A DNA stretch of 64,000 nucleotides, taken from the NCBI GenBank assembly GCA_023653785.1, contig JAMKCH010041490.1, forward strand, positions 112,042-176,041, written 5' to 3'. Position numbers and translations under genes: made by a program. The stretch comes from Ophioderma brevispina (lineage: Eukaryota > Echinodermata > Ophiuroidea > Amphilepidida > Ophiodermatidae). The notes under the pieces were generated by a model. It had not been told where the DNA came from. It made no database searches and saw only the letters and a program-made list of their open reading frames with translations. Shown here piece by piece: positions 23,311 to 34,879 of this stretch (its first letter is position 1; every line of letters begins with the position of its first letter).

Positions 23311-24619
23311 TAGAGCCCAATAAAGTGACTGGATGGGTGTGGATGATTTAGACGGACGGATGAAAGAAGTGGCCAGATGTATACACATTTTTTTTAACCA
23401 GGATGTCGGCTCTTAGATTAACAGGGAGGGCATTATAGAGAGATATTTAGAGAAATGTTAAAAGCATTAAAAAGAAATCGAGTAGGATATTGAATTGTAA
23501 TAGGGCGCAAAAGAAAACGTGTAAAACGAGTCCCTGATATCTGTAAAAAGAAAAAGGTTGTCTGTTTTCCATGGCTTGGTCATCGTACAACAGTCTTGTA
23601 AGTGGTCTGGCACAGACAGAGTATATTGACCAGTACAGGACAAAGCCATGATGATGTGAAACAAATGCCACATTCCTGTTCTTTCAGTGCAGTTTAGCAC
23701 GATCATTTCCTTTGTAGGTTTATCGACCAATGAATAATTTAAATGTACATCCAGCGATGACTTTGACGCGTTGCCAAAAACTGATCAAACTCTATAAATA
23801 AGTTTGATTGGAATGGGATTCGGTTAAAGGTCCCAGGAAATGCAAATAGAATTGAGTGGTTGTTGTCAAGTCTATACAAGGAGGACTAGAAAACATTCAA
23901 TATTTGGGTTGTGATGCATCATTAGTGAAAATATGATTTTCAGAGAGTGAAGGGATAGACAATTCAGGTGATGGTGTGAATATATCATGACACGACTGAG
24001 AATCAATAGTCTTTCACTAATGGTCACTGGTAGTGTATTCTTTTTTCTGGCCCGTGTTTTATTGGCACGAATGTCCCGTAAAGATTGGAGTAGGGTTTCA
24101 TATTCATCTGTTGACCTTTAAACGGGAACTCATACGAGAAGAAGAATAGAAGCACTATTTTTTGTTGTTAAGTACATTTTTACTAGGACTTAACAGCATT
24201 TTTGCGATTAAGAACATTACACTAAATATGTGTTTGCTGCGGAACTTAAACAACTCAATAAAAACATAATGAACTTTAGAATTCTAGGGGGCCAAGTTAG
24301 TAGCCATTGAATCCGAGGATGTATGGATAAAACATGAAGAGGAAGGAAATTCGAAGCGAATGCCATGTACCATTGTAGAAGAGAAAGACAATTAAGGGTC
24401 CTTTCCTCCTTACTGATGGTGACCACGATGCTTATATAGACTAATGAAGGTAACAAGTTTCTATGTGTCCAAGGTTTTCTTAGTTTTATATTTTTCATTC
24501 TGAAGGTTTAATAGACAAATGCACTTGTGTATGTTTCCAATTGTTTCATCCTTGTTCATATATTCATAAAACGAGAAATCGTTCTTTTATAGATCCGATA
24601 AGTTGGATATCCGATAAGG

Positions 24620-25020
24620 ATATACTTAATAGATAGACAGAAGAAACTCTCTGACCTGGATATATGATAACCAGACAAGAAACTTGACAAGGATATACTT
24701 AGATAGACAAGAAGCTCCTACCTGGAATCCGAAAAAGAAATCCTACCTGGATATACTGGGTAGATAGACAAGAAACCCTAATGAGATTAATGAAACAGAT
24801 AGACGAGAAACTCCTAGCGGATTACTAATGATAGACAAGAAACTCCTACCTGATGGATTACTGGGTGATAGACAAGAACTCCTACTGAGAGTCTTAACAG
24901 ATAGACGAGAAAATCCTCCTGGATATATACTTAATAGATAGACAGAAACTCCTACCTGGAATTACTGTAGTGAATAGACAAGGAAAAACTACTACCTGGA
25001 TGGCTACTACCTGGATATTG
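24620..25020. repeat. 36-bp minisatellite, array 3
   Basis: Begins immediately after block B' at ATATACTTAATAGATAGAC. It contains about ten decayed monomers with frequent short deletions, ending near CTACTACCTGGATATTGTC. This is the third appearance of the array and the right edge of the duplicated region. Confidence 0.85.
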
Positions 25021-25308
25021 TCTAGCCTGCTTAGATTAGAGAAATGCGTAGATAGATATTTATTGTTACCTCGTAGGACGACGAGCCACAAATACTTGTA
25101 GATTTCTTGCCATGCTCAAATAATAACTCAAACAAATTTAGTTGTTACGTTAAAAATTCACTGTAAAAAATTAAAAAAAATTAATCAATTCAATTTTTCA
25201 ATTGGGTGTGGATTTGCGGTACCCTGGTAGATATTAATTATTGTTCTGGCGTACTCATAGTGCGGGAACAAGGGTTGAACAATAGGGCAATCGATTCAGT
25301 TGACTCTC

Positions 25309-25595
25309 TTAACGCAACGTTAGTTCACGCTTTATTCTGTTATCGTCGATGGAGCCCGGACTGTGGCTCCCGCCGGACTATATCTGCTTTCACACCGGAT
25401 CATTACAATGATCAATTCACGCCGCAACTCAATGCCACAGTGCTTCTGCAGTGCGATATATCGATCAACGTTATAAGCAACTTGATGCAACACACTGCGC
25501 AATGCAGCAGTACTGCATTGCAGCATCTTGGGCAGAGAAGCATTCGAGCCAGACAGCTCGAGTGCAGTGGAGGTAAGCTGTGAACGGGGCCTTAA
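25309..25595. mobile_element. TTAA-flanked palindromic MITE
   Basis: Runs from TTAACGCAACGTTAGTTCAC to a right end that reads TTAAGGCCCCGTTCACAGC on the minus strand. The inverted ends share CGTT...TTCAC. The interior is rich in CTGCA/TGCAG steps, including GCAGTACTGCATTGCAGC, as in 33681-33922. The 125-residue plus-strand frame overlapping it is likely incidental because related copies do not keep it. Confidence 0.55.
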
Positions 25596-28500
25596 AGCGG
25601 CACTGGCACAATTTTCACAAAATATGAAATTTCGTCAATTTGCTCTCAAATGATAGTCTAGGCCATTGGAAGAACAGAGATTATTTTACACATAAAAATA
25701 ACATACCCCACAAAAGATAGGGAATTGATATGAGGATAAAGACATCCAGGTAATTTGTAGGCCAACTTTTAAGTTTTCCATACTTTATCAACAATGTGTA
25801 ATTACAATTAATATGTTGGACTCGTACTCAGATGATATTAAAACCACAAAGGTTATAGACCGACCAAAAAGGGTTGAATAGCGTGGGAAACATGCATACG
25901 GGGAACATGCATACGGCGTGCGTCGCCATTTTCGTCGTCTGCTGAATTTTAACGTTGCCGGGACGTTAAATTCTAAAATCGTTCTGTTTACCCATAAAGG
26001 ATCTGTGTTGGTCTTAATCATTTCGGGTGAGGCTTTGTATATAAAAGCCTTACAACCATGCAAAAAATGTCGATTTTGAAAAAATCTTGAGGGGCGGCAC
26101 TATTTGCCAATGTGACAGTGTTTTTGGTTCTTTAAGACAAGGAGCACTAAGTACTGCTGCGAAAAAGTCTCTTTGCCGATTAAACGCAGTTTATTTCTTG
26201 CCGCGCGGCCCCCCGTTATGACCGATCATGGAAAACGACGCTGAAGATAGTGCATGAAAAATATTATTCAATTCTTGTAAATTGTATCTAATATAAAATG
26301 CAACAATTTAGCAAAACAAATCAAAATTGGGGCAAAAAATATCCAAAAAATAAACACGGTCGGGCGAATAGGGGCCAGAAACTAGTGTATGCCCCGTGTC
26401 ATAATAGGTAGTTGAATGGATTATTCGGGTAGAATATTGCAAACCATTTCCCCCATTTAATGTATCATATATTATCAAAAAGCTTTTACATTTTACGAGG
26501 CCATCTTGTATATTTGAAGGGGGAGGGTTTGTACGGGGAGGGAAATATAAGTAGGTTTAATTGTAATAACATTTTATTCACATCCTTAGCATTATAAAAT
26601 AGAGTTTGCCCTATCTGTGGGTTATAAAGTTTAATAGATAAAGGGTAAGAAGGTTCAAAGTCATCCTGAGGTTAATGTTTGCGGAGGTTTAAATTTTGAT
26701 CAAAGGTCACAAATTTTCCATTTAATTACAAAGGCCCAGAAAATATAGCGGTTCATTCCTTCTATGATTTGGTTCACCCAATTGAGGTCAAATGTAAAAT
26801 GGTGTATGTGGCCTATGGAGGTCCTAATTAATCGTTACCATCAAGGTACATATGGAAAATGTCAAATGTAGAGCAAATGTAGCATTTCTGTGGTGTTAGT
26901 TTCATCACATTGGGTAGTAAGAGGTTCTTTGAACTGTGTTAACTAATGTTGTAGTAGGGTAATAATTTACCTTTTACATTATCTCTTGCAAAATGGACAT
27001 AATAAGTTGCTATAGCTTTTAAACCAATAGACTGGCGTTTTGGAATTTTGAACCCGGTACAAAAGTGTTTAAAAGCCGCAGATGTTTAAAACCCTACCTC
27101 GAAAAATTGTTTAAAGCCCAAAATCCGCCACTCACAAATGACTTACCGAGGTGTAAAGGTAAATACTAATGTGTTAATTTGTCTTACAATGCTGAATGCA
27201 GAACCAAACACTTTTAAACTGTTTTGGACTAATATGTCTGGCATACTTATATGTTTTAAAAATATTTCAAGGCAAAAACAATCAAAATCTTTATGCTTTT
27301 TTTTTGTTGAAAACAGTTATAATTTATTAAGAATTAAATTTCGAATAGTAGTCATACATATTGATGCATAGCCAACTATAAGGGTTCACCAAAATTAAGG
27401 TTCCCCTAATGCAAGGAACCTTTCCATTGCATAACTTACTTGAACTGATGTTGAGGAAAATGTCTAAAAAGTTTTGAAGAGAGGAAACATTTGACTAACC
27501 ACAAAGTTGTTGCTTAAAAAAACAGGGTGGTATAGCACACACTACTTTTTTAAAAAAATGAAGAGTTTTCAGAAAAAAGGGTCACTTTGCGGTAGATAGA
27601 ATGACAAAAATATCAATTTACACAAACGCTTTCATTTCTTCTTTTTTAAAATTCACGAGAGTAAGCTTTACCATTCATCAGTATCAAGTAAAGTAATTAT
27701 GTCTTTGCCACATGGAACTTTTTTTTCATAAAAGAAAGATATAATTTTTGAAATCAAATTAAGGGTCTTTTTAGCTTATCATATATGGTTAAAACCCCTC
27801 ATGTTTATGACACCGTTTTGTGAGTGAGACAGCAAAACCCGTTGTGTTTGAAAAATGCAAATGGTGCAAACCAGTGTTCCTTGTTCCAACCACAGTAGCG
27901 CCAATGTCACCTAATCTCAACCCGATAGAGAACCGGTTGACTGAGAAGTAGATTGACACATAAAGGAATACCTACAATGGCATCAATGGAAATTATCAGC
28001 CGAGCATGGATACCACATTCCTCAACAGGACCATCTGGTAGGACAGTATGGGTAAAGTGTTGTACAAGGCTGCAATGATGATCGGTGCAGATAGAGAAAC
28101 ATGACAGCAACTTTAAAGCTTATTTTGCATTTGAAAAGGGCATTTGAAACATTACGTCTGTCTTTCATATTTTTTAGTTTGGTGGTCTGCGCTTGATTTT
28201 GTTTTTGTTTTTTTGCTTTTTTCGTTTTTGTTTTTTGCTTATGCGTTAATTTTTTTTACTCCACCAACTGTGAGGCAAGAACGAAAAATGTTTCCTCTCT
28301 TTAAACCTTTTAAAAATTTTTATAATGCAGATACAATGAAGTTATTGAAACGAAAGTCATTAATTGTAGGAGGACCTTATTTTTTGATAACCCCTTGATT
28401 AGATAAGGGCAATTCCAACTTTCATCAGTACTTTATTACAATCTACGACACCCACAAACAGACACATACTTATACTGGGAAATAGATATAACCAAAGTAA

Positions 28501-28606
28501 TGATCTGTTGGTAGTTGTTTGTGGTTCTTTTCTTTAGTTCATATTTTTTTACAGATTTTCAAGTTAATTTCATACTTGTAAAATTCATTACAAATAACAA
28601 TTGAGA
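25596..28606. other. No supported gene; one dispersed-repeat fragment
   Basis: About 3 kb of AT-rich DNA. At 26595-26690 the text GTTTGCCCTATCTGTGGGTT followed by GTTCAAAGTCATCCTGAGGT resembles parts of the 37.2-37.8-kb element, so this is a diverged copy of that family. Frames at 27138-27371 and 28144-28398 have no recognisable domain. A short GCATACGG/GCATACGGCG direct repeat is near 25893-25920. Confidence 0.45.
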
Positions 28607-29124
28607 GTCGCAGAAACGCAAACCAATTTCCTTATTCCGTCACTGATAATCCACTTTATATCATAGTATTTGAAATTTGTTATTTTACGTTCGCGTGGGG
28701 GTGGAATTTGTCCGGCAATGTCCAGCCCAATGTATTATAAATTGACTAATATTATTAGTATTCACTATCGCTTCATTCAGTCCCCTCCCAATAATATGTG
28801 CCTCTTTTTGAAATGGTCCTAGATTGTATTTCTTGAATTTATATTATTACAATTTAAGATACACGGCTCTTTATTAGTCGTGCTCCTTTCTATATAAGTG
28901 TATTTCCTCTTGTGCTCAAGTGTTTTGTTTTGCTTTGGCATGTGTGAATTTTTAACCTTATAATTCTGTTTATGAACACCTGAGGAATATGAACGACAAG
29001 ATTCTTAAATTCAATTCCAAACGACTTTTTAGCTTTGCGATTTTATTGAAACAAATTCCAAATAGAATGACACCAAAATAAGTATTGGTGACAGAGTAAT
29101 GAAGATGGTTTGCGTTTCTGCGAC
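28607..29124. mobile_element. MITE with GTCGCAGAAACGCAAACCA ends
   Basis: The left end GTCGCAGAAACGCAAACCA (28607-28625) is matched in reverse by TGGTTTGCGTTTCTGCGAC (29106-29124), a perfect 19-bp inverted pair. Weaker similarity extends ~18 bp further inward (ATTTCCTTATTCCGTCAC). The interior (~480 bp) is AT-rich and non-coding. I see no clear target duplication. Confidence 0.7.
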
Positions 29125-29216
29125 AACTTGCCTTTTGTACCAAGCTCAATTATACACACCTGCGAAATTAACTGTGAAACTATATTATTGTTGGTTTTTT
29201 ATCTGATTGAAGAAAA

Positions 29217-29527
29217 GGGTAGACGTTTCATATAGAAGTCACATGGATGCAAATGAGGTTTTGCCATTCATTCGGTTCATCCTCTAAGTAAGACCTCATG
29301 AAATTAGCCTAGCATGAAATCTTCTATAAGAGGATCAAAGGATTACAAGGATTGTACAGCTTTATTCCGTAAAAGAGTCTTTACTCTAGTCTAACTCATG
29401 AATATCTTACACCAAGGTAAGACCATTCATTCCGTCAAGCACTATTGCACAACATCAAACAGCGCGTGACGGAATCAATTGTAATACCTCATTTGCATCC
29501 ATGGGACTTCTATATGAAACGTCTACC
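29217..29527. mobile_element. Palindromic MITE, copy 1
   Basis: The ends GGGTAGACGTTTCATATAG and CTATATGAAACGTCTACC are inverted copies. The arms continue through GATGCAAATGAGGT and its complement. The centre (29275-29420) has ~145 bp absent from copy 2, including a second CCATTCATTCCGTCAAGCAC phrase at 29427. This suggests an inserted or internally duplicated segment. Confidence 0.8.
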
Positions 29528-29571
29528 AAGCTTAGAAAAGTGTGTGAGACGATCCACATGACAACCTTATA

Positions 29572-29732
29572 GGGCAGACGTTTCATATAGAAGTCCCATT
29601 GATGCAAATGAGGTATTGCCATTCATTCCGTCAAGCACTACTGCACAACATTGCACAGCGCATGACGGAATCAATTGTAATACCTGTACCTCGTTTGCAT
29701 CAATGGGACTTCTATATATGAAACGTCTACCC
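29572..29732. mobile_element. Palindromic MITE, copy 2
   Basis: A 161-bp near-perfect palindrome. GCAGACGTTTCATATAGAAG at the left is complementary to CTTCTATATATGAAACGTC at the right, with arms of about 60 bp around a short centre with GCACTACTGCACAACATTGC. It is a second copy of the 29217 element, only 45 bp away, in a tandem arrangement. Confidence 0.85.
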
Positions 29733-30889
29733 ATTATGGTGGTTAAACCTTACTCCATTTGCATTGGTTTTCTGTAAAACCTTTCACATTGGTGTATATC
29801 CTTATCTTCAGTCCCAACATCGCCAAATATACCGTTGAGGCGTGAATCCATCTAGCACCTGTCCAAACAACAAAAACGATGGTGCTTTTCCACAATCTGC
29901 CAAATGTATGCCATCTGGGCAATGAATGGCGGCAGTAATGTCACTTCCACACGTACTAAAGCAATAATAGCACATTTTTGAAGAGCGCCCCCAATTTTCA
30001 AAACAAATGCGAGTTTCTTTCAAAATTGCATTGCTAATTGGTTAGTAAACTATACCCGTGAATGGTAAGTGCCCACGCCTATCCATTAGCTGTTCGCAAG
30101 TCAAGTAAGAGGTAGTTTTCGTCAGGTGGCGCTATTTCATAATGAACGGACAGAAAAATCAGGGATTCCCGATTCTAATTATAAAATTTCTTTTATGACA
30201 AATACGCAAGTTTAAGCATTACTTTTCACGACTATAGTTTACTGGACAATTACTAACACAACTGTGCAAAAATGTCAGGCTTTTGAAAATCGGGCGCTTT
30301 TCAAGAATATGCTATTATTGCTATAGTTTTCAAAAAATGTACTCATCTAATTAGTGAAACCATTGTAGCATGATTCATTTCAAAACGTTTGAAATTTTTT
30401 TTGGATCCCGTCTTTAATAGAGTCACTACGTTTTATCGTAACATTGAAGAATTTCGAATCGAACAGAATTGACGTGAACAGTACAATATGAGCTGAGCTC
30501 GTGTGAGCACTTTAGTATACCATGCGTACTAATAAACAAACAAACAAAGTTCCGCGTTCCATTTTGTCTGATTAACGGCATTTTACAAATGCAATCCGTT
30601 CGGGGATTAAGACCCATTGGCATTTTTTGTTATCAAAAACCAATAACAACTAAATATAATTGCTTCAAACTTGTCTTGTAAACGTTTACAAGAATAATCA
30701 CAATGACAAATCTATGATGACAAGACTCCAAATATTGCTTTATAATTTAAAATACAATTCGAGAAGTGGCTTTACACTACAAGACATTTCTTGATATACG
30801 CATAAATGCAGACAAGTAGCACTTTTAAACGCTTGGTTTTACACACACACTCCCCCAATACAGCTGTTCTAATTCATATCCAGTCAACT
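29733..30889. other. No supported gene
   Basis: Short open frames only. The best, at 29808-30023 on the minus strand, is Cys-rich but has no spacing I recognise. Nothing assigned. Confidence 0.45.
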
Positions 30890-31362
30890 TATTCTAAAAC
30901 CCTTATAGTATAGTTTGATATGTCAGATATTTAGATCCCGTGGGATTTTCGTGCCAAAATTGATTTTATTGGCTAACTTTGTCAATTTTGAGGTGCTGAT
31001 TTCAAAAAAGTTAGGTGCCATTTTTTTCAACCACGCCTTCAGCCGCCATTTTGAATTTCAAAATGGCCGCCATTTTAAAAAAAAAAAAAAAAAAAAGCTT
31101 TCAATGGAATCCCTGGTATCACAAACATGGGTATTGCCACCAATTTTACTCCTCTAAGTTGCTCCTAAGCCGAGATATAGGACAAAAAATACTGAAAAAT
31201 GGCGGCCATTTTGAAATCCAAAATGGCGACTGAAGGCATGGTTGAAAAAAATGGCACCTAAGATTTTTGAAATCAGCACCCCAAAATTGACAAAGTAAGC
31301 TAATAAAATCAATTTTGGCACAAAAATCCCACGGGAAAACATAACATATTCTAAAACCCTTA
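30890..31362. mobile_element. Foldback element with 16-bp flanking direct repeat
   Basis: The arms 30936-31079 and 31194-31336 are inverted copies (TCCCGTGGGATTTT outward, AAAATGGCCGCCATTTT inward), separated by ~115 bp that includes an A-tract. Outside the arms the same 16 bp, TATTCTAAAACCCTTA, stands at 30890-30905 and 31347-31362, like an unusually long target-site duplication. The overlapping frames (30915-31157 plus, 31154-31342 minus) are mirror images of each other and are not genes. Confidence 0.8.
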
Positions 31363-33680
31363 CGTTCTTTTAAAAAGTGGATATGGTAGAATATAAGCGG
31401 GAAGATTGAACAGTTGGAGGAAAACGGATATAAATATATATCAACACAATGTCACAACGTGAGCCATAAAACCGGTGTTAAGGGAATCATAGTCTCCCTG
31501 GAGCCATGGTTCCGACTTTCATATAACAGAATAAAGCCTAAAGTAGCATTGCGCGTTGAATATCCAATACTTTACTGTACACGCCGCGCTGTGCAATAAG
31601 TCCAGTTGACTATTATTCGGCTATGACGGTGAGTAGTGTAACCGGGACTGAATATACACCTCCTTATTTAAACTTTGAATTAGACTTTAGTGACGCCGAT
31701 ATTTCCGATATTACTCCATTGCAGCAACCATAGCAGCTCATAGCTAGCAACACAGACAATCACATTCGCACCGAATCACACCCCTTAAACCAGCCCCGTG
31801 AATTGTTTACCTCGTCATTACAACACTCATACAGATGAGTCCAATCACCTGATACCGATCAATCCTGTATACAATGTTAACTTCATTATGATGTAGTATG
31901 TTGTAGTAATCTGACGGAATAGTCTGCAGTGTTAATCAAAAATGATAAATGTATAAATTTTGCACGCCTCAAAAGTTACAACTTTACATAAGAGCCAGCC
32001 GAGTTTGTTGCCCACTTTGCAAGTTGGCGCCAATGATTTCCACTGCTAGGTGCGTAGCAGCTTCAAATGATAGATGACATAATGACGCTCTTCCTCTTGT
32101 AAATACCTGTAAAGGAATCGTCGCGTTTAGGACAAACATCAACGATCAGGCGCAACTATTATTTAAAATAAATGTGGAACCTGTATCGTCACCTGTTGTA
32201 AACGGTATAAGGCTTCAACAATCGGGTGAATACGCCGCCTAAAGACCACGACGAACCGTATCACCTGCGTTTAGCAAGGAAATGCTGAGGCTTTCCTGGT
32301 ATGATTACTATACAGATGGCTATTAGCCGCTCGGCCAAGGCTCGGCAGTTTATAAGTATTTGGTGACGTTGTAGATGTCGTTAGCCTGTGCTAAATCAAC
32401 AAAATTTCTATATGGCTTGGTAGGTGTAGCAGCTTAAATATAGAGCAGCTTAATGTAGCAGCTTAATGTATATACATAAGACAGAGATTTGAACAGTGCC
32501 AAACATTGATTGACAAAAAGATGGCATTTTTCTACCTATATGATAGTTTGAAAATACCCATATCGACTTAACGGAGGCACGTACTTTCTCTATCCAAATG
32601 GTGCTTTAAAGGTGTATTTAGTGATTGTAGCGAAAGGTTAGTAAAGGGCTAGGTAAAATACCTGCAATGACAAATCTCGTACCTGAATTGTGAATTAAAG
32701 GGGTTTAATGCAGAGACAAATAATCAATATCCTTAAATAAAAAACCATACTTCAAATACTTTCAAAAAAAAACCTTATTAAAAACAATTGCATGTCTAAA
32801 AGGTACATAAATTATGAATTTTACTACAAAAATCAACAGCATTTTGTAATCCACCACCTCATCAGATTAGTGATCTTTAACAACAGGTTTAGTGACAAAA
32901 CACAATAGGAATGGTATGAATTGTACTGAGTTGCTGAACATGTGCTCTTTTTAACCGTCAAAAAAAAACATTTTTTTTTACCCGGTCACCATGAAGGGCG
33001 ACATCGGTGACAGTTGGTTTCACACGGTGTAAAATATACAAATTATTTTCAAATAAGTGGAATTCGTTGTAGTCGTTTTTTTCAGCATATTTAATGATTT
33101 TTCTTTGTCATGACAAGCCCCTCTAAATCAAAGACAGCACGGAACACGACCTAGTCTGCACGCCGAGCTCGGACAACCTGCTGCTTTTAGCAATGAGTTT
33201 GATATGGGATAAGCCAGTAATTAATTAAGACGATATGCGACTCACGAGATTGTTGAAAGCTTCTTCCGGATATTGACGTGTCACTATTGTTAAAAGTAAG
33301 ACTTATTACGCCGGCAAGAGTTATTTTTGAGACACAAATCGCAGCCAAAACGTCACAAGTCATAGCTATCCCTTTTGGAGTTGGTTGTTTCAAGGGGAAA
33401 AGTTCCCGCAGGCAAAATCAGAAATGCTTAATTCTATTTTTTATTTAAATTAAACATTTCCCGTTTTATTCTGGTAGATGATTTTGAAAGAAAGACTTAT
33501 TAACATTGGTGACAGTATGTTACTCCTTGTTAATAACCGCTATACGTTTTTTTTTTTAACCGTAAGTCCTTGCGTTTATGGCATTTCCCCCCTGGCAAGT
33601 GCTGATAAAGTTGATTATAACAGCCCGATCAGTTAATACCGCTCCACTGTGCGTTGCTTTGCCGAGATATCGATCACCAG
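31363..33680. other. No supported gene
   Basis: About 2.3 kb with moderate GC patches (31420-31800, 32000-32350). No domain-bearing frame or paired splice sites can be supported. A short duplicated phrase GCAGCTTAAATATAG / GCAGCTTAATGTA occurs at 32428-32470. Confidence 0.45.
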
Positions 33681-33922
33681 TTAAGGGTTCCGTTCATACT
33701 TCCCTGCAATGCAGTGCAGTTCTGCTGCTGCAATACCGATATATCGATCACTTTCTACTGCACCGATGATCCAACCCACTGCAATGCAAGTTAAAACGAA
33801 AATATTTTTAATTTAACTTTGTTGCAGTACTGCCTTGCAGCATCTTGGCAGAGACGGTGATTCGGGCACTGCAACTCAACTCACTGCACTGCAATACAGT
33901 GGAAGTGTGTAACGGACCTTAA
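33681..33922. mobile_element. TTAA-ended MITE (242 bp)
   Basis: The left end TTAAGGGTTCCGTTCATAC and the right end, TTAAGGTCCGTTACACAC on the minus strand, are inverted copies, followed by shared CTTCC and TGCAGTGCAG. The interior is rich in TGCAG/CTGCA and contains GATATATCGATCAC, also seen in the 25.3-kb element. TTAA at both borders suggests a piggyBac-type target. The adjoining 33930-34035 has similar text and may be a decayed neighbour. Confidence 0.7.
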
Positions 33923-34125
33923 AAATGAATTTACTTTATTGCGGTACCGCAAGCAGTAGTCTTGGGTAGAGACTGTAATTCGAACGCAACGCACTACTCA
34001 CCGCAACGTAGATGCATGGAAGTAATGAACGAACCTTTTCTGAACCACAGCAATCCGCGTATCGGTCTGCTCATAGCACTGAGACTGCGCTAGCTACTGT
34101 GGTTTATGATAACATCTGCAGACTG

Positions 34126-34830
34126 TAGACATTGGCCTAGTTGATGCTTATTGTTTATTTTGACTCGCATGTAGCATTTGATACCGTGAACTATAAGACC
34201 CTTTTGCAGCGGTTACCTCAGGACTTTGGTATTAATGACACGGTTAAAATATTTGGTTGTAGTCTTATCTTCACTCTAGGACTTGTCAGGAGAGACTTAT
34301 GGGAGCCTTTTCTGTAGCTGTCGATCTCGATTCTGTCTCGGGTCCTCACGCATTTGTTTACTGCACGTGCATCATTCGCCACATATTTACGCGAGCATGA
34401 TATCCATTACTTACCGATGATGTCCAGGCTTTGACTACCTTTGATCCGTGTCCTCCTGGAGATGCTGTTTTTTAACCTTGTTCAACGTATCTCAATACCT
34501 CATGGATGACTGCAAATAAGCCTATGCTGAACCAGTCTAAGACTGAACTTTCTATTGCTTGTTCTCATTGTCACTATGATCAAATGAGGCACCTGACTCT
34601 CCATGATGATGCTACGGAGATCCATTGTTCTCCCTCGATAAGGAACTTAGGCGTTGTCTTTGATCATGGTATGACGAAGTTTAATCACACCACTACGGTT
34701 TCTAACTCTCAGATTCTGCAGCTTGCCAACCTCAACCGTGTCAGAAGGGTCCTTGATTTTAAGTCCTGCAAGAATGCTTTTCGGGCTCTGGTCCTTCCCA
34801 GACTCGACATTTTAGCTCTCTGCTAAATAA
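34126..34830 (+). pseudogene. CR1-like LINE reverse-transcriptase fragment
   Basis: Across two frameshifts the plus strand reads AFDTVNYKTLLQRL (34177 on), DFGI, then a TDDVQ triplet set near 34415-34430 in place of the usual YADD, then WMTANKPMLNQSKTELSI (34503 on), PSIRNLGVVFDHGMT and RALVLPRLD (to about 34810). These are the palm and thumb landmarks of CR1/L2-type LINE reverse transcriptases. The endonuclease and N-terminal RT are missing. The element is dead: it has frame breaks, and the catalytic box has lost its first residues. Confidence 0.85.
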
Positions 34831-34879
34831 GGTTTTGGATAGGTTCTGCTATATTAAAAGAATAATCAAATAATATTTT

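Larger units (their letters stand above)
13480..24619. repeat. Tandem segmental duplication, unit 2 (interrupted)
   Basis: It contains block A' (13480-15764), minisatellite (15765-15967), the LTR retrotransposon (15968-22565), more minisatellite (22566-23280) and block B' (23281-24619). Without the LTR element it is ~4.5 kb, matching unit 1. Divergence from unit 1 is rich in single-base insertions and deletions, many in homopolymers. This could be neutral decay or residual long-read error. The unit ends at GATATCCGATAAGG and runs directly back into the minisatellite. Confidence 0.83.
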
